Positions 1 to 7,376 of a DNA stretch of 11,248 nt are shown here, piece by piece. Position numbers and translations under genes: made by a program. How positions within the stretch are numbered: the stretch's first letter is position 1; each line of letters starts with the position of its first letter. Source of the DNA: an uncultured Clostridia bacterium (GTDB taxonomy: Bacteria > Bacillota > Clostridia > Oscillospirales > Oscillospiraceae); NCBI GenBank assembly GCA_937858235.1, contig CALLZZ010000380.1, positions 1 to 11,248 of the forward strand. The letters are read 5' to 3'. The notes under the pieces are model-generated. The model was not told the origin of the DNA, made no database searches, and saw nothing but the letters and a program-made list of their open reading frames with translations.

Positions 1-675
1 ATCATTACCGAGGCTGTCACAAAAGGCCTTAACTCTAATGCTGAGATGAAAGATAGCGGAATTGAATATGTAGGAGAGATTCCTGCCCACTGGAACATGC
101 ACCCGCTGTATTACTATTTTGGAGAGCGAAAACATAAGAATAGCCTTGGGAAGGAGAATAATCTGCTTTCGTTGAGCTATGGTAACATCATTCGTAAGGA
201 TATCAACACGAGCGATGGACTTCTGCCAGAGAGTTTTAATACATACAACATAATTGAAGCCGGAGACATCATTATGCGCCCAACCGATTTGCAGAATGAT
301 AAGCGTAGCCTGAGAACAGGTCTTGCAAAAGAACATGGAATTATTACATCGGCTTATATTGCGCTGATGCCGACTAAGCCTGTGAACGTGGCTTATTATC
401 ATTATCTGCTCCATGCGTTTGACGTGATGAAAGTTTTTTACAATATGGGAAATGGCGTAAGACAAGGATTGAACTTCTCAGAGTTCTCACGACTAATGGT
501 TTTTGAACCACCGATTAAGGAGCAAAACGAGATTGCAGATTACCTTGATGCCAAGTGTTCTGAGATAGATAAGGTTATTGCAGATAAGAATGAGCAGCTT
601 TCCACTATCGAGGAATATAAAAAGTCCCTCATTTATGAATATGTTACTGGGAAAAAGGAGGTGCCTACTGCATGA
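1..675 (+). CDS. hsdS: Type I restriction-modification specificity subunit HsdS, 3' part (5' end outside the window)
   Basis: HsdS is the DNA-recognition subunit of a type I restriction-modification complex, directing HsdM to methylate and HsdR to restrict one bipartite site. The frame is open from base 1, so the ATG at 46 is internal: upstream codons read IITEAVTKGLNSNAEM and run into KDSGIEYVGEIPAHW, the hallmark of the conserved region between the two target-recognition domains. What remains (224 residues) is the second target-recognition domain (about residues 30-165) and the C-terminal helical dimerisation/spacer region from about residue 170 (PPIKEQNEIADYLD, then EIDKVIADKNEQL and SLIYEYVTGK), all typical of HsdS. 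The stop overlaps the hsdR start by 4 bases, implying translational coupling. The first recognition domain and hsdM must be upstream. The central repeat is where HsdS genes recombine, so phase variation is possible but cannot be judged here. Confidence 0.93.
   Translation: MITEAVTKGLNSNAEMKDSGIEYVGEIPAHWNMHPLYYYFGERKHKNSLGKENNLLSLSYGNIIRKDINTSDGLLPESFNTYNIIEAGDIIMRPTDLQNDKRSLRTGLAKEHGIITSAYIALMPTKPVNVAYYHYLLHAFDVMKVFYNMGNGVRQGLNFSEFSRLMVFEPPIKEQNEIADYLDAKCSEIDKVIADKNEQLSTIEEYKKSLIYEYVTGKKEVPTA
655..663 (+). promoter_or_regulatory. Strong ribosome binding site for hsdR
   Basis: AAGGAGGTG sits inside the last codons of hsdS, with 10 bases between GGAGG and the hsdR ATG at 672. It supports that ATG as the start and independent initiation on top of coupling from hsdS. 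Confidence 0.8.
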
Positions 676-3638
676 ACGACATCTTATCTGAAAAAGAATA
701 CCAACATTTCATTATGGACAGGCTGGAAAAAGATAATGGTTATGTCATCCGCAAGGCGACAGATTATGACCGTTTGTTTGCTGTTGACCGAGGAATGCTC
801 TTTCAATTTCTGAATAGCACGCAGCCGGACGAGATGGCTGCGCTGCGGAAAATATACAAGGACGATCTGGAGGACACCATCGTCAGCTTTATCAATGCGG
901 AGGAAACAAAGGCTCGTGGAAGCCTGCTTGATGTTCTAAAGCATGGCATCGAGATTTCCAATCTGAAACTGGAACTGATGTACACGAAGCCAGCAACAGA
1001 TTTCAATAAGGATTTGCTTGCCAAATATGAGAAGAACATCTTCTCTGTAATGGAGGAAGTATGGGCAAGTGACAAAGAGCGTATTGACCTCGTGATTTTT
1101 CTGAACGGCCTCGCAATCATGTCCTTCGAGCTAAAGTGTAACGCCGCCGGGCAGTCGTATGAGGATGCAATATTTCAGTACCGCACCGAACGAAATCCGA
1201 AGACACGACTCTTTTTGTTTAAGGCTGGGGTTCTCGTCAATTTTGCGATGGATCTGAAAGAAGTCTACATGACCACAAAATTGACAGGGCAAAATACATT
1301 TTTTTTGCCATTCAACATTGGTAATGGTAAGGGTGTTAATGCCGGAAAGGGGAATCCCACATTTAAAGACCACTACAGCGTGTCCTATATGTGGGAAGAT
1401 ATTCTGACAAAAGATACCATGCTCGACTTGATCTCAAAGTTCATGTTTATTGAGACAAAAGAAAAAGTCGATGAACTTACAGGAAAAGCGAAAAAAACGG
1501 AGAACATCATTTTCCCACGCTATCACCAGCTGGATGTTATCCGAAAAGTGCTCGCAGATGTACGGGAAAACCGTACCGCGCAGAATTACCTAATTCAGCA
1601 CTCCGCGGGTTCTGGAAAGACAAATTCTATCGCTTGGCTGGCACACAGGCTAACTTCTCTGCATGACGTGGACAACAAGATTATCTTTGACAATATTGTC
1701 ATCGTAACCGACCGTGTTGTTGTAGATCGTCAGCTGCAGAAGGCTGTTATGGGACTGGAGCATAAGGCCGGTCTTATCCGCGTGATGGATGATAAGTGTA
1801 ATTCTGCCGACCTCGCTAACGCGCTTAAAGGCAACACAAAGATTATCGCAACGACAATACAGAAGTTCCCGTATATCGTTGATAGTGTAAAAAACTTAAA
1901 GAAAAAGAACTTTGCTGTCATCATCGATGAGGCGCATTCTTCCACGGCTGGAAAGGATATGGCAGCGGTAACGAAGTCTCTCGGAGCCGGTGATGAAGTT
2001 CCCAAAGACGTTGAGGATATGATTTCAAAGGAAATTACTCGCAATGGTAAACAATCAAACGTTTCGATGTTTGCATTCACCGCGACGCCGAAATCAACTA
2101 CATTGCAGCTTTTTGGCAGGTTAAACACAAAAGGCCAAAGAGAAGCTTTCCATATTTACTCAATGAAGCAGGCTATTGAAGAGGGCTTCATTCTGGACGT
2201 TTTGGCAAATTATACGACCTACAACACTTTCTATCAGATTAATAAAGAGATAGAGGAAGATCCACGCTGCAAAACCTCGGATGCAAAGCGGCAGATCGCT
2301 CGTTTTGTTGAACTTCACGATACGAACATCGCGCAGCGCATTGAAGTGATCGTGGAGCATTTTCGGCAGAGTGTTATGACAGAGCTCGGCGGCATGGCAA
2401 AAGCAATGGTCGTAACAGCATCTCGCCAAGCAGCTGTAAAATACCGTCAGGCATTAGAGGATTACATCAATAAAAAGGGATATACAGATATTCATGCCCT
2501 TGTCGCCTTTTCTGGAAAAGTAAAGTTCCCGGATGATGACACGGAATATAGTGAGCCTTCTATGAACGGCTTTCCGGAGGACAGGCTTACTCAGGAATTT
2601 GACAAAGATGATTACAACGTACTTCTGGTGGCAAATAAATATCAGACGGGATTTGACCAGCCGAAATTATGCGCGATGTATGTGCTAAAAAAGCTCAAGG
2701 GCGTCTCAGCAGTACAAACGCTTTCACGGTTGAATCGCATATGTCCACCGTTTGAGAAACACACATTTGTGTTGGATTTTGTAAACACCTACGACGACAT
2801 CAAGGCAGCATTCGCTCCGTATTACACGACTACGCTGCTTTCAAATTCCGTTACACCGACCGCAATCTATGATCTTGAGGCTAAAATTGACGCATATACA
2901 GTTCTTGACCCGGATGACATAGAAAAGGCCAACGAGCTGCTATACAAAGAAAAGATCACTCCAAAGGATAAACAGAAGCTGACATTTTATTTCAATAAAA
3001 CAAAAAACATGATTGAACGGTATGAACCGATCAAACAGACCGAGATAGTTGCACTGATGCGCCATTTTGTTCGCTTCTACGAATTTCTCTTGCAGGTGTC
3101 CTGCTTTGAGGATATTGATCTGCACAAGAAATATAACTTTATCACTTATCTGCTCTCTTACATCAACATCAAACATCCGGGCGGCGGATATGATCTTGAT
3201 GGCAAGATTAAGGCAACAAATTTCGTGCAGAAAAGAGCCGAGGAGCATGTGAAACCTGATCTTGTTGCACAGCCAGTTGTAAAGCTGGCGACAGCTGAGA
3301 GCTTTAGCTTGACTCCGGCAAAAGAGGAGCGCCTTTCGCAGATTATTGCAGAAATCAATTCCCGCACCGGTAAGTCCTACGACAACGATGTGGCGGTAAA
3401 AGCTATGCTGCAAATTAAGGATATCATGATGAAGTCGGAGAGGTTGAAGGTCAGTGCTAAAAACAACAGCGAGAAAGACTTCGAGTTTTCGTATTTTGAT
3501 AACATTGATGATGCTCTGATTGCCGGACTTGATCAGAATCAGGATTTCTTTTCCCTGCTTCTCTCGAACGATGAGATTAAGAGAGAGGTACTCGGTATCT
3601 TTGCCGAAGAAATATATGCAAGCCTTCGCAGATCATAA
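672..3638 (+). CDS. hsdR: Type I restriction enzyme R subunit HsdR (nuclease plus SF2 translocase)
   Basis: HsdR is the ATP-driven DNA translocase and endonuclease of a type I restriction complex; it joins HsdS and HsdM and cuts unmethylated DNA away from the recognition site. At 988 residues it is a normal length. The N-terminal PD-(D/E)xK nuclease is visible as D139 (IDLVIF), then E153-L-K155 (SFELK), followed by a Q/Y motif (AIFQYR, 166-171). The superfamily 2 motor follows: Walker A HSAGSGKT (310-317), motif Ia VIVTDR (343-348), DEAH box IIDEAH (417-422), motif III FTATPK (469-474), motif V-like YQTGFDQP (657-664) and motif VI QTLSRLNR (682-689). The last 280 or so residues match the helical region that docks HsdR to the methylase core. 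No catalytic residue looks missing. It overlaps hsdS by 4 bases and is followed 18 bases later by mcrB. Confidence 0.97.
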   Translation: MNDILSEKEYQHFIMDRLEKDNGYVIRKATDYDRLFAVDRGMLFQFLNSTQPDEMAALRKIYKDDLEDTIVSFINAEETKARGSLLDVLKHGIEISNLKLELMYTKPATDFNKDLLAKYEKNIFSVMEEVWASDKERIDLVIFLNGLAIMSFELKCNAAGQSYEDAIFQYRTERNPKTRLFLFKAGVLVNFAMDLKEVYMTTKLTGQNTFFLPFNIGNGKGVNAGKGNPTFKDHYSVSYMWEDILTKDTMLDLISKFMFIETKEKVDELTGKAKKTENIIFPRYHQLDVIRKVLADVRENRTAQNYLIQHSAGSGKTNSIAWLAHRLTSLHDVDNKIIFDNIVIVTDRVVVDRQLQKAVMGLEHKAGLIRVMDDKCNSADLANALKGNTKIIATTIQKFPYIVDSVKNLKKKNFAVIIDEAHSSTAGKDMAAVTKSLGAGDEVPKDVEDMISKEITRNGKQSNVSMFAFTATPKSTTLQLFGRLNTKGQREAFHIYSMKQAIEEGFILDVLANYTTYNTFYQINKEIEEDPRCKTSDAKRQIARFVELHDTNIAQRIEVIVEHFRQSVMTELGGMAKAMVVTASRQAAVKYRQALEDYINKKGYTDIHALVAFSGKVKFPDDDTEYSEPSMNGFPEDRLTQEFDKDDYNVLLVANKYQTGFDQPKLCAMYVLKKLKGVSAVQTLSRLNRICPPFEKHTFVLDFVNTYDDIKAAFAPYYTTTLLSNSVTPTAIYDLEAKIDAYTVLDPDDIEKANELLYKEKITPKDKQKLTFYFNKTKNMIERYEPIKQTEIVALMRHFVRFYEFLLQVSCFEDIDLHKKYNFITYLLSYINIKHPGGGYDLDGKIKATNFVQKRAEEHVKPDLVAQPVVKLATAESFSLTPAKEERLSQIIAEINSRTGKSYDNDVAVKAMLQIKDIMMKSERLKVSAKNNSEKDFEFSYFDNIDDALIAGLDQNQDFFSLLLSNDEIKREVLGIFAEEIYASLRRS

Positions 3639-3656
3639 GGCCAAAGGAGCTAAGAC

Positions 3657-6056
3657 ATGTTTGACAAATTTCGTTTAAAGGATGTGCTAGTAGATTACAA
3701 AAAAAATTTTGTAACTACCGAATGGGGCAATGAAAAATACAAATGGGAAGCCGTCAAGTGCTTTCAGGATAACTGGGACGTAAATGCCGATGACTTTGCG
3801 GATATGCTTTCACGGTCTTTGGCAAAGACGCTCAATTTGCTTGCATCCACGAATAATTTTCCGCGGGGGATGATTGAGGGATTTGCCAAAACCGCACCGG
3901 AAGAAGTCCGTGCTATGTTCATTAATCTCTATGATGAAAGCAAGGATGTATATGATCGCATAAAAGCTTTCAAAGACCAATCCTCTATTATGCTTGAGAA
4001 ATACGGAAATGGTGCTGCACAACACTACCAATATGAGAATGCCATTACTATTTATCTCTGGCTCCGGTATCCGGACAAATATTACATTTACAAATACGGC
4101 GAGATTAAGACGGTTGCCGATGAGCTTGGCAGTGATTATAGGTTTAAAAAGGGAGCCTATGCTGATAATATTCGCAGCTTCATTAAATTTTATGATGAAA
4201 TTTGCGATGAGCTGAAACTGGATACGGAACTGGTCAATCTTCTCAAATCTCAGCTGACAGATACCTGCTATCCTGACCCAGATCTCAAAACTTTGACCAT
4301 CGACGTTGGCTTTTATATCAGCCGGTATTATTCCCAGAAAGGGAAAGAAACGTCCGCACAAGAAGGAGAATGGTTTCCTTCCGAATACGAGCCAGGATTA
4401 TCTGTTGATGATTGGGTGAGGCTTCTCAGTGACAAGAATGTCTTCACAGAGGGGAGCCTTGAGATTATGCGTCGAATGAAGGATTACGGCGGTCAGGCTA
4501 CCTGTACTCAACTTTCTGTAAAATATGGTGAAACAAAGAATTTCTATAACAGCGGATCAGTGGCGCTTGCCAGAAGGGTTGTTGAAAAGGCCGGATGCCC
4601 AGTAATGGAACGTGATAATGAAAATTCCAGATGGTGGACTGTTCTTTATGTCGGGAAGGTAGCTGGGAAAGATGAAGAAGGCAGCTATGTCTGGAAATTG
4701 AGAGACGAGCTTTCTGATGCTCTTGACAAGGTTGATCTGAGCCAGATTCAACTCTATGCCGTTTCCGAGGAAGGTGAGGATGAGCATCACTACTGGTGGT
4801 TAAATGCAAATCCGAAGATCTGGAGCTTCTCCGGAATTGCAGTCGGCGATGTACAGTCATATACGCTTTATAACGAGAACGGTAACAAGCACCGCATTTT
4901 TCAAAATTTTCTCGATGCCAAAGTGGGAGACATGGTCATCGGATATGAGTCAAACCCTGTGAAGCAGATCGTAGCAATAGCAAAAATCAGTGCGGAGCAG
5001 GATGGCAAAAAGCTTGATTTTGAAAAGGTAGAAGGTCTCACGTCGCCGATTGATTACCAGACACTAAAAGCCTACCCGGAACTTGAAAAGATGGAGTATT
5101 TCGTCAATCCACAGGGTAGCCTATTTAAGCTAACTAAGGGCGAATATGATTTCATTATGGATATCATCCGGGATGAGAATCCAATCTCTACGGAAAAGGC
5201 CATCGATGCCTACACGAAGGATGATTTTCTTGACGAGGTCTATATGTCCGAAGGACGATATAACTCACTTGTAGCTGTTCTTCGTAATAAAAAGAATATC
5301 ATTTTGCAGGGTGCTCCCGGAGTTGGGAAAACTTTCGCTGCAAAGCGTCTTGCCTATTCAATGATGGGTGAAAAGGACGAGAGCCGTATTGAATTCGTAC
5401 AGTTTCATCAAAATTATTCCTATGAAGATTTTATGATGGGCTACAAGCCCGTAGAGAATGGTTTCGAGCTGAAGTACGGAATTTTCTATCGCTTTTGCCA
5501 GAAGGCAGCTAACCAGCCGGATAAGGATTATTTCTTTATTATTGACGAGATAAATCGTGGTAATATGAGCAAAATCTTCGGTGAGCTGCTTATGCTGATT
5601 GAGAAGGATTATCGCGGCGTAAAAGCGACTCTTGCATATAACGGCCTGCCCTTCTCAGTTCCGGCTAATCTGTACATTATCGGAATGATGAACACAGCAG
5701 ACCGCAGCCTTGCGATGATCGATTATGCTTTAAGACGGAGATTCAGTTTCTTCGATATGGAACCGGCTTTTGATTCTGACGGATTCATTCAATATCAAAA
5801 TAGCCTTAATAACGAAACATTTAATGAACTGATAGAAAAGGTAAAGGAACTGAACAAGGAGATTGCTTCGGACAAATCACTTGGGAAGGGCTTCTGCATT
5901 GGACACAGTTATTTCTGCGGGCATGATACCTGTTCGGACGAATGGCTACGCTCAGTTGTGAATTTTGACATTCTTCCTATGCTCAGTGAATACTGGTTTG
6001 ATGACACGGCAAAACTACAGCGCTGGGAAAATATCTTTCATGGAGTATTCCAATGA
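3657..6056 (+). CDS. mcrB: McrB-like AAA+ GTPase with an EVE-like modified-base reader domain (type IV restriction)
   Basis: McrB is the hexameric GTP-driven motor and DNA reader of the McrBC modification-dependent restriction system. The 799-residue protein is longer than E. coli McrB (about 460) because of its N-terminal half. Residues 1-235 form a helical/mixed domain I cannot name. Residues 240-345 form a second segment (DWVRLLSDKNVFTEG onward) that is also unassigned. Residues 375-490 look like an EVE domain (HYWWLNANPKIWSF at 378-391, VGDMVIGYES at 423-432), a PUA-like fold that in related enzymes reads modified cytosine. The C-terminal AAA+ motor has Walker A GAPGVGKT (552-559), Walker B FFIIDEINRG (626-635), the McrB signature MNTADRS (678-684), an arginine-finger-like LRRRF (692-696) and GHSYF (749-753). 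AAAGGAG at 3643-3649 supports the ATG. The gene overlaps mcrC by 4 bases. GTP rather than ATP use is inferred from the family; the ligand of the EVE domain is unknown. Confidence 0.94.
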   Translation: MFDKFRLKDVLVDYKKNFVTTEWGNEKYKWEAVKCFQDNWDVNADDFADMLSRSLAKTLNLLASTNNFPRGMIEGFAKTAPEEVRAMFINLYDESKDVYDRIKAFKDQSSIMLEKYGNGAAQHYQYENAITIYLWLRYPDKYYIYKYGEIKTVADELGSDYRFKKGAYADNIRSFIKFYDEICDELKLDTELVNLLKSQLTDTCYPDPDLKTLTIDVGFYISRYYSQKGKETSAQEGEWFPSEYEPGLSVDDWVRLLSDKNVFTEGSLEIMRRMKDYGGQATCTQLSVKYGETKNFYNSGSVALARRVVEKAGCPVMERDNENSRWWTVLYVGKVAGKDEEGSYVWKLRDELSDALDKVDLSQIQLYAVSEEGEDEHHYWWLNANPKIWSFSGIAVGDVQSYTLYNENGNKHRIFQNFLDAKVGDMVIGYESNPVKQIVAIAKISAEQDGKKLDFEKVEGLTSPIDYQTLKAYPELEKMEYFVNPQGSLFKLTKGEYDFIMDIIRDENPISTEKAIDAYTKDDFLDEVYMSEGRYNSLVAVLRNKKNIILQGAPGVGKTFAAKRLAYSMMGEKDESRIEFVQFHQNYSYEDFMMGYKPVENGFELKYGIFYRFCQKAANQPDKDYFFIIDEINRGNMSKIFGELLMLIEKDYRGVKATLAYNGLPFSVPANLYIIGMMNTADRSLAMIDYALRRRFSFFDMEPAFDSDGFIQYQNSLNNETFNELIEKVKELNKEIASDKSLGKGFCIGHSYFCGHDTCSDEWLRSVVNFDILPMLSEYWFDDTAKLQRWENIFHGVFQ

Positions 6057-7114
6057 CAAAGGATAAGAGCATTTTTATAAAAAATATTTACTATATGCTC
6101 TCCTATGCTTTTACTACTCTACAGCAGTCTGACGATGAGAAGGTCACTAAGGAAGAATTTGAGAACATACATAACCTGTTTGCTGCGATTCTTTCCAAGG
6201 GAATCGGTCGGCAATTAAAACAAGGTCTATACAGGGAGTATCTGAACCGAAAAGAAGACCTGTCGGTAATGCGTGGCAAGATTGATATGCCGGGCACTAT
6301 AAAAAATCAAATTGCCCGTAAACAGAGACTTACTTGCGAGTATGACGAACTTTCTGAAAATAACCTGCTTAACCAAATTCTGAAAACAACGGTCATGCTG
6401 TTGATTCGTCATGCGGAGGTCGATACAGAATATAAAGACGAGCTAAAAAAGGAAATGTTGTATTTCTCAAACGTGAATGAGGTTGAGCCTACAAACATTA
6501 GATGGACGTCTATCCGTTTCCAGAGAAATAATCAGACATATCGTGTACTTCTGAGCATTTGTCAGCTGATTATTGAGGGAATGCTTCTGACAACAGATGA
6601 CGGAGAATATAAACTGGCGTCATTTGTAGATGATCAGCGTATGAATCGTTTATTTGAGAAGTTCGTTCTTGAATATTATATCAAAGAGCATCCGGAACTG
6701 AAAGCAAGTGCATCTCAGATTCCGTGGGCACTGGACGACGGCGTCGGCACGCTTCTTCCGATTATGCAGAGTGATATCATGCTGGAGGATGCAGAGAGCA
6801 ATACAGTACTCATTATTGACGCGAAGTATTATACGCACACAATGCAAACACAATATGGCATCAGCACACTGCATTCAAATAATCTATATCAAATATTCAC
6901 TTATGTGAAGAATAAAGATACGGAGTTTGAAAATGCAGATCACACCGTATCAGGCATGCTCCTTTATGCAAAAACAGATGAGGAAATTCAGCCGGACAAT
7001 AAATATCAAATGAGCGGTAATCAGATAAGTGTACAAACGCTTGATCTGAATTTGGAGTTTTCAGAAATTGCAAAGCAGCTGGACGATATTGCTGCGGAGC
7101 ACTTCGATAGATAA
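6053..7114 (+). CDS. mcrC: McrC-like nuclease subunit of the McrBC system
   Basis: McrC binds the McrB hexamer, stimulates its GTPase and supplies the PD-(D/E)xK nuclease that cuts DNA between two recognised sites. The protein is 353 residues, close to E. coli McrC (about 350). The N-terminal half (NIYYMLSYAF at 11-20, FAAILSKGIGRQLKQGLYREY at about 43-63) matches the McrB-contacting part of the family. The nuclease is seen as E202 in MNRLFEKFV, D241 in PIMQSDIML, D256-A-K258 in LIIDAKYY, and the conserved N276/Q280/Y284 run in NNLYQIFTYV. All expected catalytic residues are present. The ATG overlaps the mcrB stop (ATGA), and GGAG at 6042-6045 lies 7 bases upstream, so it is translationally coupled to mcrB. 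It is the last gene of the tight operon. Confidence 0.94.
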   Translation: MTKDKSIFIKNIYYMLSYAFTTLQQSDDEKVTKEEFENIHNLFAAILSKGIGRQLKQGLYREYLNRKEDLSVMRGKIDMPGTIKNQIARKQRLTCEYDELSENNLLNQILKTTVMLLIRHAEVDTEYKDELKKEMLYFSNVNEVEPTNIRWTSIRFQRNNQTYRVLLSICQLIIEGMLLTTDDGEYKLASFVDDQRMNRLFEKFVLEYYIKEHPELKASASQIPWALDDGVGTLLPIMQSDIMLEDAESNTVLIIDAKYYTHTMQTQYGISTLHSNNLYQIFTYVKNKDTEFENADHTVSGMLLYAKTDEEIQPDNKYQMSGNQISVQTLDLNLEFSEIAKQLDDIAAEHFDR

Positions 7115-7160
7115 AAAGATAAAGTTAGAAAGCAACACGAGTAATTGAGGAGGAAAAGTA

Positions 7161-7274
7161 GTGCAGGAGCGCTGCCGCAGGAGAAAAAAGATCAAGGACG
7201 AGAGAAAAAAGTCCACGCTGATAAGGCTACGCCCCTGGATAGCAAATTCTGAATCAGAAAATACACCAGCCTGA
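7161..7274 (+). CDS. Possible small basic peptide, 37 residues (candidate only)
   Basis: A GTG-started frame follows a near-perfect ribosome site, GAGGAGG at 7147-7153, with 7 bases between them. The N-terminal half is very basic (RCRRRKKIKDERKK), followed by RLRPWIANSESENTPA. It lies in the spacer between mcrC and the GHKL ATPase gene. A 10-base direct repeat, GAGAAAAAAG at 7181-7190 and 7202-7211, falls in the same phase and doubles an RKK motif. I know no family for it. It could be a real short peptide, a leader, or a remnant of a decayed gene; the basic composition may just reflect A/G-rich DNA. Confidence 0.3.
   Translation: MQERCRRRKKIKDERKKSTLIRLRPWIANSESENTPA
7247..7259. repeat. Short perfect palindrome TTCTGA-A-TCAGAA
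   Basis: A 6-base inverted repeat with one central base lies in the spacer upstream of the GHKL ATPase gene. It could be an operator half-site pair, but it is short and the symmetry does not extend outward, so chance is a fair explanation. Confidence 0.25.
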
Positions 7275-7360
7275 AGCAGATAAGACACATGAAAGTCTAT
7301 GCTTTATATGTCCATGTAAGTTGTGAAGGCATTTTCGATGAACAAATACAGCGTGCTGGA

Positions 7361-7367
7361 AAAGGAG
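7361..7367 (+). promoter_or_regulatory. Ribosome binding site fixing the GHKL ATPase start at 7377
   Basis: AAAGGAG lies 9 bases upstream of the ATG at 7377. The longer in-frame GTG at 7323 has no such site, and the 18 residues it would add include this purine run. The ATG at 7377 is therefore preferred. Confidence 0.75.
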
Positions 7368-7376
7368 AAACTAAAA

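Noticed and set aside
2940..3413. A 157-codon reverse-strand frame inside hsdR
   Set aside because: It is antisense to the conserved HsdR C-terminal region with no motif or ribosome site that stands out.
3810..4361. A 183-codon reverse-strand frame inside mcrB
   Set aside because: It lies wholly opposite a well-supported gene, has no recognisable domain, and is Cys/Ile/Phe-rich as expected of an antisense shadow.
7161..7190. GC-rich run after mcrC as an intrinsic terminator
   Set aside because: AGCGCT is symmetric at its centre but pairing breaks on both sides, and there is no T-run after it.
7323..7376. GTG at 7323 as the start of the GHKL ATPase
   Set aside because: No ribosome site precedes it, while the ATG at 7377 has AAAGGAG at good spacing; the extra 18 residues are not domain-like.
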